A stretch of 39,268 nt of DNA. Origin: Clostridiales bacterium. GTDB taxonomy: Bacteria > Bacillota_A > Clostridia > Oscillospirales > Oscillospiraceae. A program made the position numbers and the translations under genes. Numbering within the stretch: the stretch's first letter is position 1; each line of letters opens with the position of its first letter. Shown here piece after piece: positions 14,225-23,125 of this stretch. The notes beneath the pieces were generated by a model. It was given only the letters and a program-made list of their open reading frames with translations. It made no database searches and was not told where the DNA came from. The stretch lies in the NCBI GenBank assembly GCA_022777455.1, contig JALFGI010000296.1:1-39268 (forward strand), given 5' to 3'.

Positions 14225-17200
14225 GTGGATCATCGATTACCACTGAAAGTTCATACCGTTCTTGCCTTTGAAGGCATGGCTTGTCACATTGAAGAAGTAA
14301 TTGGACAAGGATCTAATGCCATTGTTTATAAGGGCTGGTATCAGGACAATCTAAATTCGGAGCTCCACCACCATGTACTGGTGAAAGAACTGTTTCCGTT
14401 TCATCCCCAAAAGGGGATCTTTCGCGCCGAGAGTGGTCATCTTGTCATAGAACCCGAAGCAGAAGAATTGTGGAAAACGCATAGGCAAAGTTTTCAAGTT
14501 GGAAATAAGATCCATCTTCGGCTGCTGTATGACCATCCTGATGTGATGGTCATGGGAGCAAATCTCAACAGTTTTTCATGCAACAGAACGTTGTATTCTG
14601 TTCTGGGATATACTGGTGGCAGAAGTCTTCAGACAGAACTGAACAGGAGCAATGTTTCATTGCGGCAGACTGCCCAACGGATGATCCGTCTGTTGGATGC
14701 GCTGGAAGCATTTCACAAAAGTGGTTATCTGCATTTGGACATTAGCCCTGACAACATCATGCTGGTAGGTCAGGAAGATCAGGAAAGCATTTTTTTGATT
14801 GATTATAACAGTGCTAGAGAAGTAGGCTCCCACAACGACAGTTACTTAAGCTGCAAATCTGGGTACTCTGCGCCGGAAGTCAGTACCGGAAATATGGATG
14901 CCATAGGCTTTGCGTCGGATCTTTTTTCTGTAGCTGCCGTGTTCTTCCGCTGCATTATGGGCAGGAGCTTGACTCTGGCAGAGATGTTGCAGTCCAAAGC
15001 TCCGGATTGTCAAGACAGTTTACTGGTAAAAGATTGCCCCCAGACGGTCACAGCTATGGTGGGTACCATTATGAGAAAAGGTCTGCATACTCTGTCCAAG
15101 CGGCGCTATCAGAGTATCGGGCAGATGCGGCAGGCATTTCAGGAATTGATGGACCGGATCGACTGTGTGGGTGTTACCCATTGGTCACTATGGGAAAACG
15201 GGAGAAGAAGTGTAGAGGAACTGATTCAGATCAATCCCTCTCTGCGGTATCTGAAAGACGAGAAGAAGCTGTATCCCATCCGTCTAGAACGGGAATGTAG
15301 CATGTCACTGGAAAACTATTTGGACAATCTTCTCTCACCGGGGGGGGAGTCCGCAATGATTCTGGCACAGGGCGGTATGGGTAAGACAACGATGCTGCTT
15401 CATATTGCCATGCTCCAGGGAAAGCGGTACTCTACAGCAACTCCGGCAATGTTTTATATTTCCCTGAACGGTTGGGATAAGGCAGATTCTAAGTATATCC
15501 ACAGCCAAATTCTGATGCGTTTGCGCTTCAAAAAAGAAGAAAACACTTTCGATAGCGCCATGTATGCCCTGCAAAAGCTATTGGAACAGCCAATTGAAAC
15601 AAAGCAGGGAGAAATCCCTTGCGTTTTGTTGCTTCTGGATGGTTTGAATGAGGTTCGGGGAGATATTGCGCCTCTGGTGCAGGAGATCGACGAACTGAGT
15701 AAGATGGCGGGTGTACGGATCCTGGCAACATCCAGAAGCGAAATTCCGGAAGTGCAGCTTGAGGCTGTAAGTTTGATGCCGTTGGATGTAGAGGACATTG
15801 AGTCAGCACTGGGAAAAAATGGCCTGTTGATTCCCCAGCAGCAGGGCATCATCCAGCTGCTAAGAACGCCGCTGATCCTGTCTATTTACATTCAGGCCAG
15901 CGCAGGTGGCAGGCAGCTGACTGTTCGTAATGTAGAAGAGCTGATGAAAGCCTACATGGACTCCCTGATGGAGAAGGAGATCGGTCAATTACCCGAGGAG
16001 TCTCCCCTGCGATGGCAGATCGATGTGGCGCTGAATTATGTGCTACCGGCTATTGCCATCGAAGCAAAACGATTGAACGCATCCCTTTCCCGTGAGCAGA
16101 TACTGAAGGTGTTAACCCGCTGTTGGAATACCTTGATGTCCCGGAAATTCCGAAAAGTGTATCCTCGCTGGATCGGGCATAGTCCTGACATACGTGCGGG
16201 TACAAAAACTCCGGAAGAATGGTTTGGTGTAGTAGTTGACAGTCTTCTTTGGCAGCGATTGGGATTGCTTACCAAAGGGGATATCGGTGGCTATCGGATC
16301 TTCCATCAAGCGGTGGCAGAATATTTTGCAAGTTCAAGAATTCCGATGGTGAACAGCAAAGGTTGGCTCACTATTCTGATTGCACTTCTGTTTTGTGCAG
16401 TAGCTGTTACTGGGTATTGTCATTACGAAGCTGATTTCAAGCAGAAAGCAGCAGAAGCGCAAATCCAGGAGGCCTTGGAACTGGGAGCAACTGGATATGT
16501 GGAATACGGTGAACTGTATCGACAACTCTATGATTTGATAAAGGCCGCCATATGCGGTGATTCCGAGTACTTTGGAATATACTACGACCGCGTCCTGACA
16601 GCAATGCAAAGTGAAGAGAAGTGGACACCTTCTGAAGAGACAGAAGGTCAGCAGATAGAACGCACCAACGACTACGATCAGCTACAGATCACCTGGGGAA
16701 ATCAAGATGCGCCATATGAATATGAGATTCTGGTGGATCTTTTTGACTATCCGGATGAACGTTCTGCATTTTATGTAAAACAACTTCCGCTGCTGAAAAC
16801 CTGGATGGAATCTGAAACGATCCGGCGCAGGAATCCAGACTTTGCCGATGCACTGTTGGCTCTTCTGGAAGCGGATGCAAATCTTGCCGCAGAAATGTAT
16901 CACCGGGCGATTGGTATTCACTTATCCGGCACTGATTCGGTCTGGTTGGGAAATATGAATGCGTTGGTAGCCATGATTCCAGATTTGGATTCTCACCGGG
17001 ACACTTCAACTCAGGAAGATCGAAGGCAGAAATTAAGTACCTTGCGATCTCTGTATTTGAAAGCAAACAGTGAGTTTGAAGCAGTGCGGTCTAGGTTGAA
17101 TGCGCATATTCGGAATATGATAACGGACATGCAGACATACTCAATAGACTTGCAAACAGAATTAGAACAAATCAGCGAACAAATGAAGAAGAGCAACCAT

Positions 17201-17305
17201 TTGGCTGAAGCTGCCGGTATTGACTCTATTATCACAGCACTAAAAGAAAGGCAAATCGCAGAAAAGGACCTCTATTCATATATTATGAATACAAATCAGG
17301 AGTAA
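14225..17305 (+). CDS. Ser/Thr kinase - NACHT NTPase - membrane protein
   Basis: 1026 residues from a GTG with AAAGGAGGA seven bases upstream. Residues ~20-310 are a protein kinase: glycine loop GQGSNAIVYKG (27-37), Lys54 in VLVKEL, catalytic HLDISPDN (170-177), metal-binding DYNSA (D193, in place of DFG) and SAPEV (215-219). Residues ~375-600 are a NACHT/STAND NTPase with Walker A GGMGKTT (383-389) and Walker B LLLLDGLNEV (D472). A membrane helix follows at about 714-733 (WLTILIALLFCAVAVTGYCH), then a ~290-residue helical C-terminal region with a late coiled coil. This combination resembles large signalling or anti-phage STAND proteins, with the C-terminus a possible extracytoplasmic sensor. 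The lipoprotein gene follows. Confidence 0.88.
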   Translation: MDHRLPLKVHTVLAFEGMACHIEEVIGQGSNAIVYKGWYQDNLNSELHHHVLVKELFPFHPQKGIFRAESGHLVIEPEAEELWKTHRQSFQVGNKIHLRLLYDHPDVMVMGANLNSFSCNRTLYSVLGYTGGRSLQTELNRSNVSLRQTAQRMIRLLDALEAFHKSGYLHLDISPDNIMLVGQEDQESIFLIDYNSAREVGSHNDSYLSCKSGYSAPEVSTGNMDAIGFASDLFSVAAVFFRCIMGRSLTLAEMLQSKAPDCQDSLLVKDCPQTVTAMVGTIMRKGLHTLSKRRYQSIGQMRQAFQELMDRIDCVGVTHWSLWENGRRSVEELIQINPSLRYLKDEKKLYPIRLERECSMSLENYLDNLLSPGGESAMILAQGGMGKTTMLLHIAMLQGKRYSTATPAMFYISLNGWDKADSKYIHSQILMRLRFKKEENTFDSAMYALQKLLEQPIETKQGEIPCVLLLLDGLNEVRGDIAPLVQEIDELSKMAGVRILATSRSEIPEVQLEAVSLMPLDVEDIESALGKNGLLIPQQQGIIQLLRTPLILSIYIQASAGGRQLTVRNVEELMKAYMDSLMEKEIGQLPEESPLRWQIDVALNYVLPAIAIEAKRLNASLSREQILKVLTRCWNTLMSRKFRKVYPRWIGHSPDIRAGTKTPEEWFGVVVDSLLWQRLGLLTKGDIGGYRIFHQAVAEYFASSRIPMVNSKGWLTILIALLFCAVAVTGYCHYEADFKQKAAEAQIQEALELGATGYVEYGELYRQLYDLIKAAICGDSEYFGIYYDRVLTAMQSEEKWTPSEETEGQQIERTNDYDQLQITWGNQDAPYEYEILVDLFDYPDERSAFYVKQLPLLKTWMESETIRRRNPDFADALLALLEADANLAAEMYHRAIGIHLSGTDSVWLGNMNALVAMIPDLDSHRDTSTQEDRRQKLSTLRSLYLKANSEFEAVRSRLNAHIRNMITDMQTYSIDLQTELEQISEQMKKSNHLAEAAGIDSIITALKERQIAEKDLYSYIMNTNQE

Positions 17306-17371
17306 AATTCTCTTCAACAACAAAATCCCATTATCAACAGCACAGCTCACATGAAAAGAGGAGTCATTCAT

Positions 17372-18592
17372 ATGAAGCCCAAACGCATAAGTGCATTAAT
17401 CATAATTCTGAGTATGCTTCTCCAGTTATCTTGTATGACAGGATGCACAGAAAAGGATCGTCCAATTCCTCAATCGACAAAAGAACAGGTTGAGCAATCG
17501 GATTTGCAGCAGGCCGATTCAAAACTACTGATGGAACTGTTTGAACTGCTGAAGATCAATGAAGAAGTATATTCCGATCTTTTTCGAGTCATGGAATATA
17601 CTGAGGCTTATGGCCAGAATAATTCATGGGAAAGTTTGCTGAAAGCCCGGGCCAGTGCCAGTGCTGCATTGGTCGCTATCCGGCAAATGGAATTGCCCAC
17701 CTTAGACCTGACAGAAGATGAAATCACGATTCTGATGGATAAGGGAGTTGAAATAAATGCCGTTCAACGAGAGTTTGAAGAATTGCAGGGCTGGTATACA
17801 AGTAAGGATGATACTGCATCGCTAGTTTGCTATACACTGGAAGATGATGTTTTTATGAAGGCCAGTGTGGAGGACGCTATTCCAGCTATGGCTGAATTCT
17901 ATCAGGAATATTTCATCCTGGAATATCGCTATCTGTGCTATTTTGTGAATTATATGCTAATCCAGATAGATTCTTTGGATACTTGGCAATTATGGATAGA
18001 ACAGTTCCCTTGCATGGCTGCCTGCGCAGATGTATGCTACCATGAAACCTCAGAATTGGAGGCAGCCACAGGACTGATCTTGGATGAAATGGAAGCCCTT
18101 CAGGCACAGATGGGTAGCTTTTTAGGAACTTCGGAATACACATTGGAAATTGTTCAGGAGGCTGTGGAAACAGGTAATCTGGATGCGCTACAACGAGAGA
18201 TCAACAAAATAGAAGATGTGCCCGGTTATTTCCCAACTCCCAATTGGCTTCCGGATGTTGTGAATCTTTATCTTGTGACAGATTTGGAAACTCAGGAGAA
18301 ACGACTGGTTAATGCCGGAGAGGAACTGGATGCAGTTCCTTCTGCATGCTACATTTCCTGTGGTGCGATCTCTCCGGATGATGTAACTGCTTATGGTGAA
18401 TTTCTGACGCAGTGGGATATTGAAGCCTATAGCACATGGAATGAAGCAAAGGATACCTGGCAGTTACTGGCGAACAGCGGACAAAGTACGATGATGATCG
18501 AGTGGACAGAAGGCGAGACGCTGCTCTATCTTACCAAACCAGTTGGTTGCCTCATTCCGGAATTGTATCTTTATGCAATGGCAATGAAATAA
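17372..18592 (+). CDS. lipoprotein of unknown function
   Basis: 406 residues from the ATG at 17372 (GAGGAG eight bases upstream). The signal sequence is basic then hydrophobic (MKPKRISALIIILSMLLQLS), ending in a lipobox-like MTGC with Cys25 as the probable lipid attachment site. The mature part is acidic, helical and rich in Trp/Tyr, with no motif I recognise. It follows the kinase-NACHT-membrane gene by 66 bases with no terminator between, so the two are probably cotranscribed. It may be the surface partner of the kinase's outer domain. A hairpin terminator ends the unit at 18600-18639. Confidence 0.75.
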   Translation: MKPKRISALIIILSMLLQLSCMTGCTEKDRPIPQSTKEQVEQSDLQQADSKLLMELFELLKINEEVYSDLFRVMEYTEAYGQNNSWESLLKARASASAALVAIRQMELPTLDLTEDEITILMDKGVEINAVQREFEELQGWYTSKDDTASLVCYTLEDDVFMKASVEDAIPAMAEFYQEYFILEYRYLCYFVNYMLIQIDSLDTWQLWIEQFPCMAACADVCYHETSELEAATGLILDEMEALQAQMGSFLGTSEYTLEIVQEAVETGNLDALQREINKIEDVPGYFPTPNWLPDVVNLYLVTDLETQEKRLVNAGEELDAVPSACYISCGAISPDDVTAYGEFLTQWDIEAYSTWNEAKDTWQLLANSGQSTMMIEWTEGETLLYLTKPVGCLIPELYLYAMAMK

Positions 18593-18599
18593 TGAACAT

Positions 18600-18639
18600 A
18601 GCAGCTGTCTCGTAATTGTGGGGCAGCTGCTGCGCATTT
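18600..18639 (+). terminator. terminator after the lipoprotein gene
   Basis: AGCAGCTG (18600-18607) pairs with CAGCTGCT (18624-18631), followed by GCGCATTTT. It closes the kinase/lipoprotein unit. Confidence 0.6.
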
Positions 18640-18654
18640 TAAGTGGAATCTTAA

Positions 18655-18684
18655 TTCAAAAGAAAGATAAAAGTGCAGTATACT
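18655..18684 (+). promoter_or_regulatory. probable promoter of the ARH operon
   Basis: TTCAAA (18655-18660), 18 bases, TATACT (18679-18684), 35 bases before the start at 18719. The -35 is weak. Confidence 0.45.
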
Positions 18685-18718
18685 TTTGGTAAAAATAAAA
18701 AGAAAGGAGTCAATGTTT

Positions 18719-19684
18719 ATGACAGCAATCAGAGCTGGCTTGTATGGCCTTATCGTGGCGGACGCATTAGGTGTGCCTGCAGAAAGCAGAACAAGAGAAG
18801 ATTTGAGGCGCAATCCCATTACCGAAATGGTTGGAGGCGGCTTGCACCAGCAGCCTGCCGGTTACTGGTCCGATGACAGCAGTTTGACTCTGTGTCTGGC
18901 GGACAGCATCGGTAAGGTGGGCTATTACCATACCCACGACATCATGGCAAGGTTCGATGACTGGTGCCGCAACGGTGCTTATACTCCCGGCGGCAAGAAG
19001 TTTGACATCGGTAATACCTGCGCATGGGCCATTGACCGCTACCGGAAGGGCTGCACCCCTGCCCTGTGTGGCAGCAACAAGATGAATGAGAATGGCAACG
19101 GTTCCCTCATGCGGATCCTGCCCATGGCTTTCGTGCTGTACAAGAAGTACGGTATCCATATCACCAAGTCCAAGTGGGCTATGGAGGACATCCATAAGAT
19201 CTCCGGACTGACCCACCGACATCCCCTGGCTCAGTCTGCCTGCGGTATCTATCTGGCCATCGCTGTTCGGATTCTGGATGGCTATGAACTGAAAGCCGCC
19301 ATCAGAGAAGGCATCCGTGAAGCCTTACAGTGGTATGGCAGCCATCGAAAATTCCAGATCGTTCTGGATTACTGGGAAAAGATCTCCGACCCGGATGATC
19401 TGGCGACACTCCCCAATGAGATCATCTATAGCGGCGGCTACGTGGTGGAAACCATGGAGACCGTGCTGTGGGCGCTGATGAATACAGACAACTACCGTGA
19501 CTGCGTCCTGACCTGTGTCAATATGGGCTATGATGCGGACTCCACCGCAGCAATTGCCGGTGGATTGGCAGGCCTGTTCTATGGTTATGACAGCATCCCT
19601 GCAGAATGGATCGATGCACTTGCGAACAAGGAACTGACCGAGGAGAGCATCAAGGGAATGGAGGAGTACATCAATGGATTATAA
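18719..19684 (+). CDS. ADP-ribosylglycohydrolase (ARH) 1
   Basis: 321 residues from the ATG at 18719 (AAAGGAG nine bases upstream; the ATG at 18713 is too close). ARH-family signatures are present: GLIVADALGVPAES at the start, GYWSDDSSLTLCLADS with the metal-binding DDSS, NENGNGSLMRILPMA in the middle and NMGYDADSTAAIAGGLAG at the end (DxDST metal motif). The fold is complete. Family members remove ADP-ribose from proteins (as DraG does on nitrogenase reductase) or from other acceptors. The next ARH gene overlaps it by 11 bases, so the two are coupled. The more GC-rich codon use here contrasts with the genes to the left. Confidence 0.95.
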   Translation: MTAIRAGLYGLIVADALGVPAESRTREDLRRNPITEMVGGGLHQQPAGYWSDDSSLTLCLADSIGKVGYYHTHDIMARFDDWCRNGAYTPGGKKFDIGNTCAWAIDRYRKGCTPALCGSNKMNENGNGSLMRILPMAFVLYKKYGIHITKSKWAMEDIHKISGLTHRHPLAQSACGIYLAIAVRILDGYELKAAIREGIREALQWYGSHRKFQIVLDYWEKISDPDDLATLPNEIIYSGGYVVETMETVLWALMNTDNYRDCVLTCVNMGYDADSTAAIAGGLAGLFYGYDSIPAEWIDALANKELTEESIKGMEEYINGL

Positions 19685-20885
19685 TGCAATTCGAAATGCC
19701 TGGGGTGCGGATGCCAGAGAAACGTACAGCACCCCTCTGGATAAGCTTCCTATGAAGAAAAATCTGGACAAGTTCCGGGGTTGCATGATTGGCGGCGCTG
19801 CTGGTGATGCGCTGGGCTATGCCGTTGAGTTCTTGTCTGAAAGTTTTATCTTTGCCAAGTTCGGTAAGGATGGCATAACTGACTATTTGCTGCATGACAG
19901 CAAAGCCTGGATCTCTGACGATACTCAGATGACCATGTTTACAGCCAATGGTCTTCTGTTCGGCACTACAAGAGGCTGTACCCGGGGTATCATGGGTACT
20001 TATCCAAGCTATGTTGCAGGAGCTTACCGGGACTGGTATAAGACCCAGTTTGAGTCCTATGAACATTGTAACCGGAAATTTGTCACCAGCTGGCTGATGA
20101 ATGTACCGGAACTGTTTGTGCCGAGAGCACCGGGAAATACCTGCTTATCTGCCATCCATGCAGGCTGTTATGGCAGTGTGGAAAAGCCAATCAATGACAG
20201 TAAGGGATGTGGCGGTGTTATGCGTGTAGCGCCCATTGGTCTGTACTTTGGAGATTCCCGGATGGCTCCTCTGGCGATTGATCTGATGGGTGCGGATGTG
20301 GCGGCCCTTACCCACGGCCATGAAATGGGCTATATCCCCGCAGCCATGCTGGTGCACATTGTTCGACTGGTATCCCATAACGATGAGATCACCCTGAAGG
20401 AAGCGGTTCTGGACGGCAAGATCGCTATGGAAATGCTGTTTCCCGCTGCAAAGGAACTGCCTGGTTTCCTAAAGCTGATCAGCAGAGCGGTGGAGCTTTC
20501 TGAAAACAACATTGCTGATTTGGATGCGATCCACAAACTGGGACAGGGCTGGGTCGGCGATGAAGCACTGGCAATTGCCATTTATTGTGCCCTGAAGTAT
20601 TCTAACGACTTTGATAAGGCGCTGATTGCGGCAGTCAACCACAGCGGTGACAGCGACTCCACAGGCGCGATTACCGGCAACATTCTGGGTGCTTACCTGG
20701 GCCTGTCTGGGATCCCTAAGAAATATATCGACAATCTGGAACTGGTGGATGTGCTGACGGAGTTGGCGGAGGATTTGTACTATGATTGCCAGCTGGACGA
20801 GTATAAGCAGGTCACCGACCCCAGAGACATCGCGTGGGAGAAAAAATATGTCTACATCAACTACCGTGGAGCGAAAAATGATTGA
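19674..20885 (+). CDS. ADP-ribosylglycohydrolase (ARH) 2
   Basis: 403 residues. After a ~30-residue N-terminal extension (NAWGADARETYSTPLDKLPM) the ARH domain begins at RGCMIGGAAGDALGYAVEF. Metal-binding motifs are WISDDTQMTMF and HSGDSDSTGAITGNILGAYLG, with SKGCGGVMRVAPIGLYF between them. All key residues are present. It is a diverged paralogue of the preceding gene and about 80 residues longer, with a C-terminal tail (ELAEDLYYDCQL...). The start overlaps the previous stop (ATGGATTATAA). Two ARH enzymes in tandem suggest different acceptors, for example protein and nucleic acid or small molecule; that is inference. Confidence 0.95.
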   Translation: MDYNAIRNAWGADARETYSTPLDKLPMKKNLDKFRGCMIGGAAGDALGYAVEFLSESFIFAKFGKDGITDYLLHDSKAWISDDTQMTMFTANGLLFGTTRGCTRGIMGTYPSYVAGAYRDWYKTQFESYEHCNRKFVTSWLMNVPELFVPRAPGNTCLSAIHAGCYGSVEKPINDSKGCGGVMRVAPIGLYFGDSRMAPLAIDLMGADVAALTHGHEMGYIPAAMLVHIVRLVSHNDEITLKEAVLDGKIAMEMLFPAAKELPGFLKLISRAVELSENNIADLDAIHKLGQGWVGDEALAIAIYCALKYSNDFDKALIAAVNHSGDSDSTGAITGNILGAYLGLSGIPKKYIDNLELVDVLTELAEDLYYDCQLDEYKQVTDPRDIAWEKKYVYINYRGAKND

Positions 20886-21594
20886 CATCCATATGCACCT
20901 GATTCCCGGTGTGGATGATGGCGCGGAGGATGAACAAATGGCGCTTCTGATGCTGCTGCGAGCCAAAGATCAGGGTATCCGCGCTGTGTTCGCCACACCC
21001 CACAGCAGCGCCTTTGACGAAGATCCGGAGGGAACGAAGGAAGCCTACCGGCAGCTTTGTGCCAGGGCTGCCCAGATATTCCCGGAAATGCAACTGTACC
21101 CCGGATGTGAAATCTACTGCGAAGCCGGGCGGATGCGGTCGGTTCTTGCTGGGCTGGAATCCAGGAAATACCCCACCATGAATGGCACAAGGTATGTACT
21201 CATGGAATTTTCCCAATGGGTGATACCGGAAAACACCACCCCCTGCGTGGAGGCGCTGGTCAATGCCGGTTACACCCCCATTATCGCCCACATGGAGCGG
21301 TACAAGTACCTCCGGGAAAACATGGCGTTAGTGGATGGATTCCGGAAGCTGGGGGCGAAGATTCAAATCAATGCCTACAGCCTGTTTGAAGAAATGGATG
21401 ATGCCATCCAGAATTGGACCCGGCGGCTGGTGCTGGAACGGAAGGCGGATTTTCTGGGCACCGATGCCCACATAACCTACCACCGCCCGCCCAGTGCGGA
21501 GATGGGGCTGAAGTGGCTATACGATAACACAGATCCCGAGTATGCGGACGCAATCAGCTGGGGCAATGCCCAGCGGCTGCTGACACAGAAATAA
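20878..21594 (+). CDS. CpsB/YwqE-type PHP phosphatase (tyrosine phosphatase family)
   Basis: 238 residues. The start at 20878 overlaps the ARH2 stop by eight bases. PHP-domain metal motifs are visible: MIDIHMHLIPGVDDGAEDE (H-x-H...DDG), FATPHSS, LYPGCEIYCEA, IIAHMERYKYL and DFLGTDAHITYHRPP. This is the CpsB/YwqE pattern of metal-dependent protein-tyrosine phosphatases, here away from any capsule genes. Its position directly after two ADP-ribosylglycohydrolases suggests it may act on a phosphorylated product of ADP-ribose turnover or on modified RNA ends; that is speculation. Its last 27 codons have a diverged duplicate at 23011-23094. Confidence 0.9.
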   Translation: MIDIHMHLIPGVDDGAEDEQMALLMLLRAKDQGIRAVFATPHSSAFDEDPEGTKEAYRQLCARAAQIFPEMQLYPGCEIYCEAGRMRSVLAGLESRKYPTMNGTRYVLMEFSQWVIPENTTPCVEALVNAGYTPIIAHMERYKYLRENMALVDGFRKLGAKIQINAYSLFEEMDDAIQNWTRRLVLERKADFLGTDAHITYHRPPSAEMGLKWLYDNTDPEYADAISWGNAQRLLTQK

Positions 21595-21596
21595 GA

Positions 21597-21643
21597 GATG
21601 CGGTCTTGAAAGGCAAGATGGCGATTGAAAAGGAGAATTGAAA
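21597..21643 (+). pseudogene. remnant of a second ARH gene
   Basis: The sequence right after the phosphatase stop reads DAVLKGKMAIEKEN then a stop. It closely follows EAVLDGKIAMEML of ARH2 (about residues 242-254), at a similar codon phase. The remnant is only ~15 residues, so chance is not excluded. It gains weight from the phosphatase remnant on the other side of the LRR gene, in the matching order. Confidence 0.4.
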
Positions 21644-23008
21644 ATGAGTACATTTCTTTCGCAGGGATACAATGGTCAAAAAGTCTTTACCATTCCCAGC
21701 TTGTTTGACACAGTAGGACCAGAGGCGCTGAAGGATTGCCTCCAGTTGGAAAGGCTGGTGATTCCCGGTACTGTGAAAAAAATAGAGCACTGTGCATTTG
21801 AAAACTGTGTCAATCTCCAGGAAGTGGTTTTGGAAGAAGGAATTGAAGAATTAGGACGGTATCTGTTTACTGGCTGTGAAAAACTCCATCAGATCACCGT
21901 ACCGGACAGCGTCAAGCGCGTCACCCCTGATTCGTTCCATAGAATTCCAAATCTGAAATTGCCGGTACTAAACGCATCCGGCACGGAATACATCTATTGC
22001 CCGCCCAAGCTGGGAGAAAAAAAGGTTACGGTTCCCCATGGTGTTCGGATCATTCAGCGACAAGCTTTTGATGATTTCAGCGCCTTGGAAGAGGTAATCC
22101 TTCCGAATACGCTGGAGCGGATTGAGTGGTCTGCGTTCCAATATACGAGCTTAAAACGTGTGACCCTGCCGGAGAGTGTAAAGTATGTTTCCGGGGCTTC
22201 CTTCTACGGATGCGGTAGTCTTGAGCGGGTAGACATCCGCTGCGATTCTACCGCGATTCAACCCTTCGCCTTTGCCGAGTGTCCATGTCTCAGGCTGCCC
22301 TATGCTTCCCCGTCCCAGTACATAGAATGTATGAGGATGCAGGGAAAAAGCCTGTTTCGGTTCCCGGAGACACGGGAGCTGCCTGGGGATGGTCATGAAG
22401 CAAACCCCAGTTTTCTGGAATGCGCGGCGGGCTGTCTGATGGGAAAGCAGGAGGCCATGGAACAAATGGCGGACTATTTCCACGGAAAGCAGGAAGATGG
22501 ACATCCCTTCTATTTGCTCGCGGAGCACTTCTGGCGGATGCGCCTTTACTATCTGGGAAATCAGAAAGCGAAGCAATGGTTCTTCGATTGGATTACAGCA
22601 CATCCCGATACCCAGATTGAGGTAGCGGCCTCGGTTCCCATTCCACGCGGAGACGGAGCAGTGCTCCATGCGCTGGGATTCCTGTTTTTTGACCCCCACC
22701 GATACTATTATGTGCAGAACCCGGATGACTGCGGTATCGTTGAGGTGTCAGCTTATGCCGAATCAAGTGACCCGGACGACGATGGATTCGGAAGCGAAAA
22801 CTACTATGACTGGTGGTATATGACAGAAAACCTGGCAATGGTTCCAGGTTCTGGATGCGCCCACTCCTATTCCAATTTGGATAAAAATAGTAACGAACAG
22901 AGATTTGAGACCCTGCATGATTTGGCGGCAGAAACCTGGAAGAAGCACCCGGAGCTTGTAGAGCAAGGGATTTATGCAGAAATTGAGAAGTGCGCGAAAC
23001 GAGACTGA
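21644..23008 (+). CDS. BspA-type leucine-rich repeat protein (LRR_5)
   Basis: 454 residues from the ATG at 21644 (AAGGAG eight bases upstream). Residues ~20-215 hold repeated ~23-residue units of the form L..+VIP..V..I...AF..C..L, e.g. LERLVIPGTVKKIEHCAF, LHQITVPDSVKRVTPDSF, LEEVILPNTLERIEWSAF and LKRVTLPESVKYVSGASF. The second half is a different, aromatic-rich domain (AMEQMADYFHGKQEDG, PFYLLAEHFWRMRLYYLG) of unknown role. No signal peptide is present, so it should be intracellular. BspA repeats bind proteins. It lies between remnants of an ARH gene and a phosphatase gene. Confidence 0.85.
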   Translation: MSTFLSQGYNGQKVFTIPSLFDTVGPEALKDCLQLERLVIPGTVKKIEHCAFENCVNLQEVVLEEGIEELGRYLFTGCEKLHQITVPDSVKRVTPDSFHRIPNLKLPVLNASGTEYIYCPPKLGEKKVTVPHGVRIIQRQAFDDFSALEEVILPNTLERIEWSAFQYTSLKRVTLPESVKYVSGASFYGCGSLERVDIRCDSTAIQPFAFAECPCLRLPYASPSQYIECMRMQGKSLFRFPETRELPGDGHEANPSFLECAAGCLMGKQEAMEQMADYFHGKQEDGHPFYLLAEHFWRMRLYYLGNQKAKQWFFDWITAHPDTQIEVAASVPIPRGDGAVLHALGFLFFDPHRYYYVQNPDDCGIVEVSAYAESSDPDDDGFGSENYYDWWYMTENLAMVPGSGCAHSYSNLDKNSNEQRFETLHDLAAETWKKHPELVEQGIYAEIEKCAKRD

Positions 23009-23010
23009 TT

Positions 23011-23094
23011 GTGAAAAAGTGGATGTACGATAATACAGATCCGAAATTCGCGGATACAATCAGCTGGGGAAATGCCAGAAAGTTTCTGGTTTAG
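23011..23094 (+). pseudogene. C-terminal remnant of a second CpsB/YwqE-type gene
   Basis: Starting three bases after the LRR stop, a 27-codon frame reads KKWMYDNTDPKFADTISW then GNARKFLV and TAG. It matches the last residues of the intact phosphatase (LKWLYDNTDPEYADAISWGN...) at about 17 of 24 positions, with the same stop position to within two codons. The rest of this second copy is absent. Confidence 0.85.
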
Positions 23095-23125
23095 CAATTC
23101 TCATAAATGGAAAGGAGCAGATGTC

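Noticed and set aside
20878..21594. Capsule synthesis locus suggested by the CpsB/YwqE-like gene
   Set aside because: No tyrosine kinase, glycosyltransferase or polymerase genes are nearby; the context is ADP-ribose metabolism.
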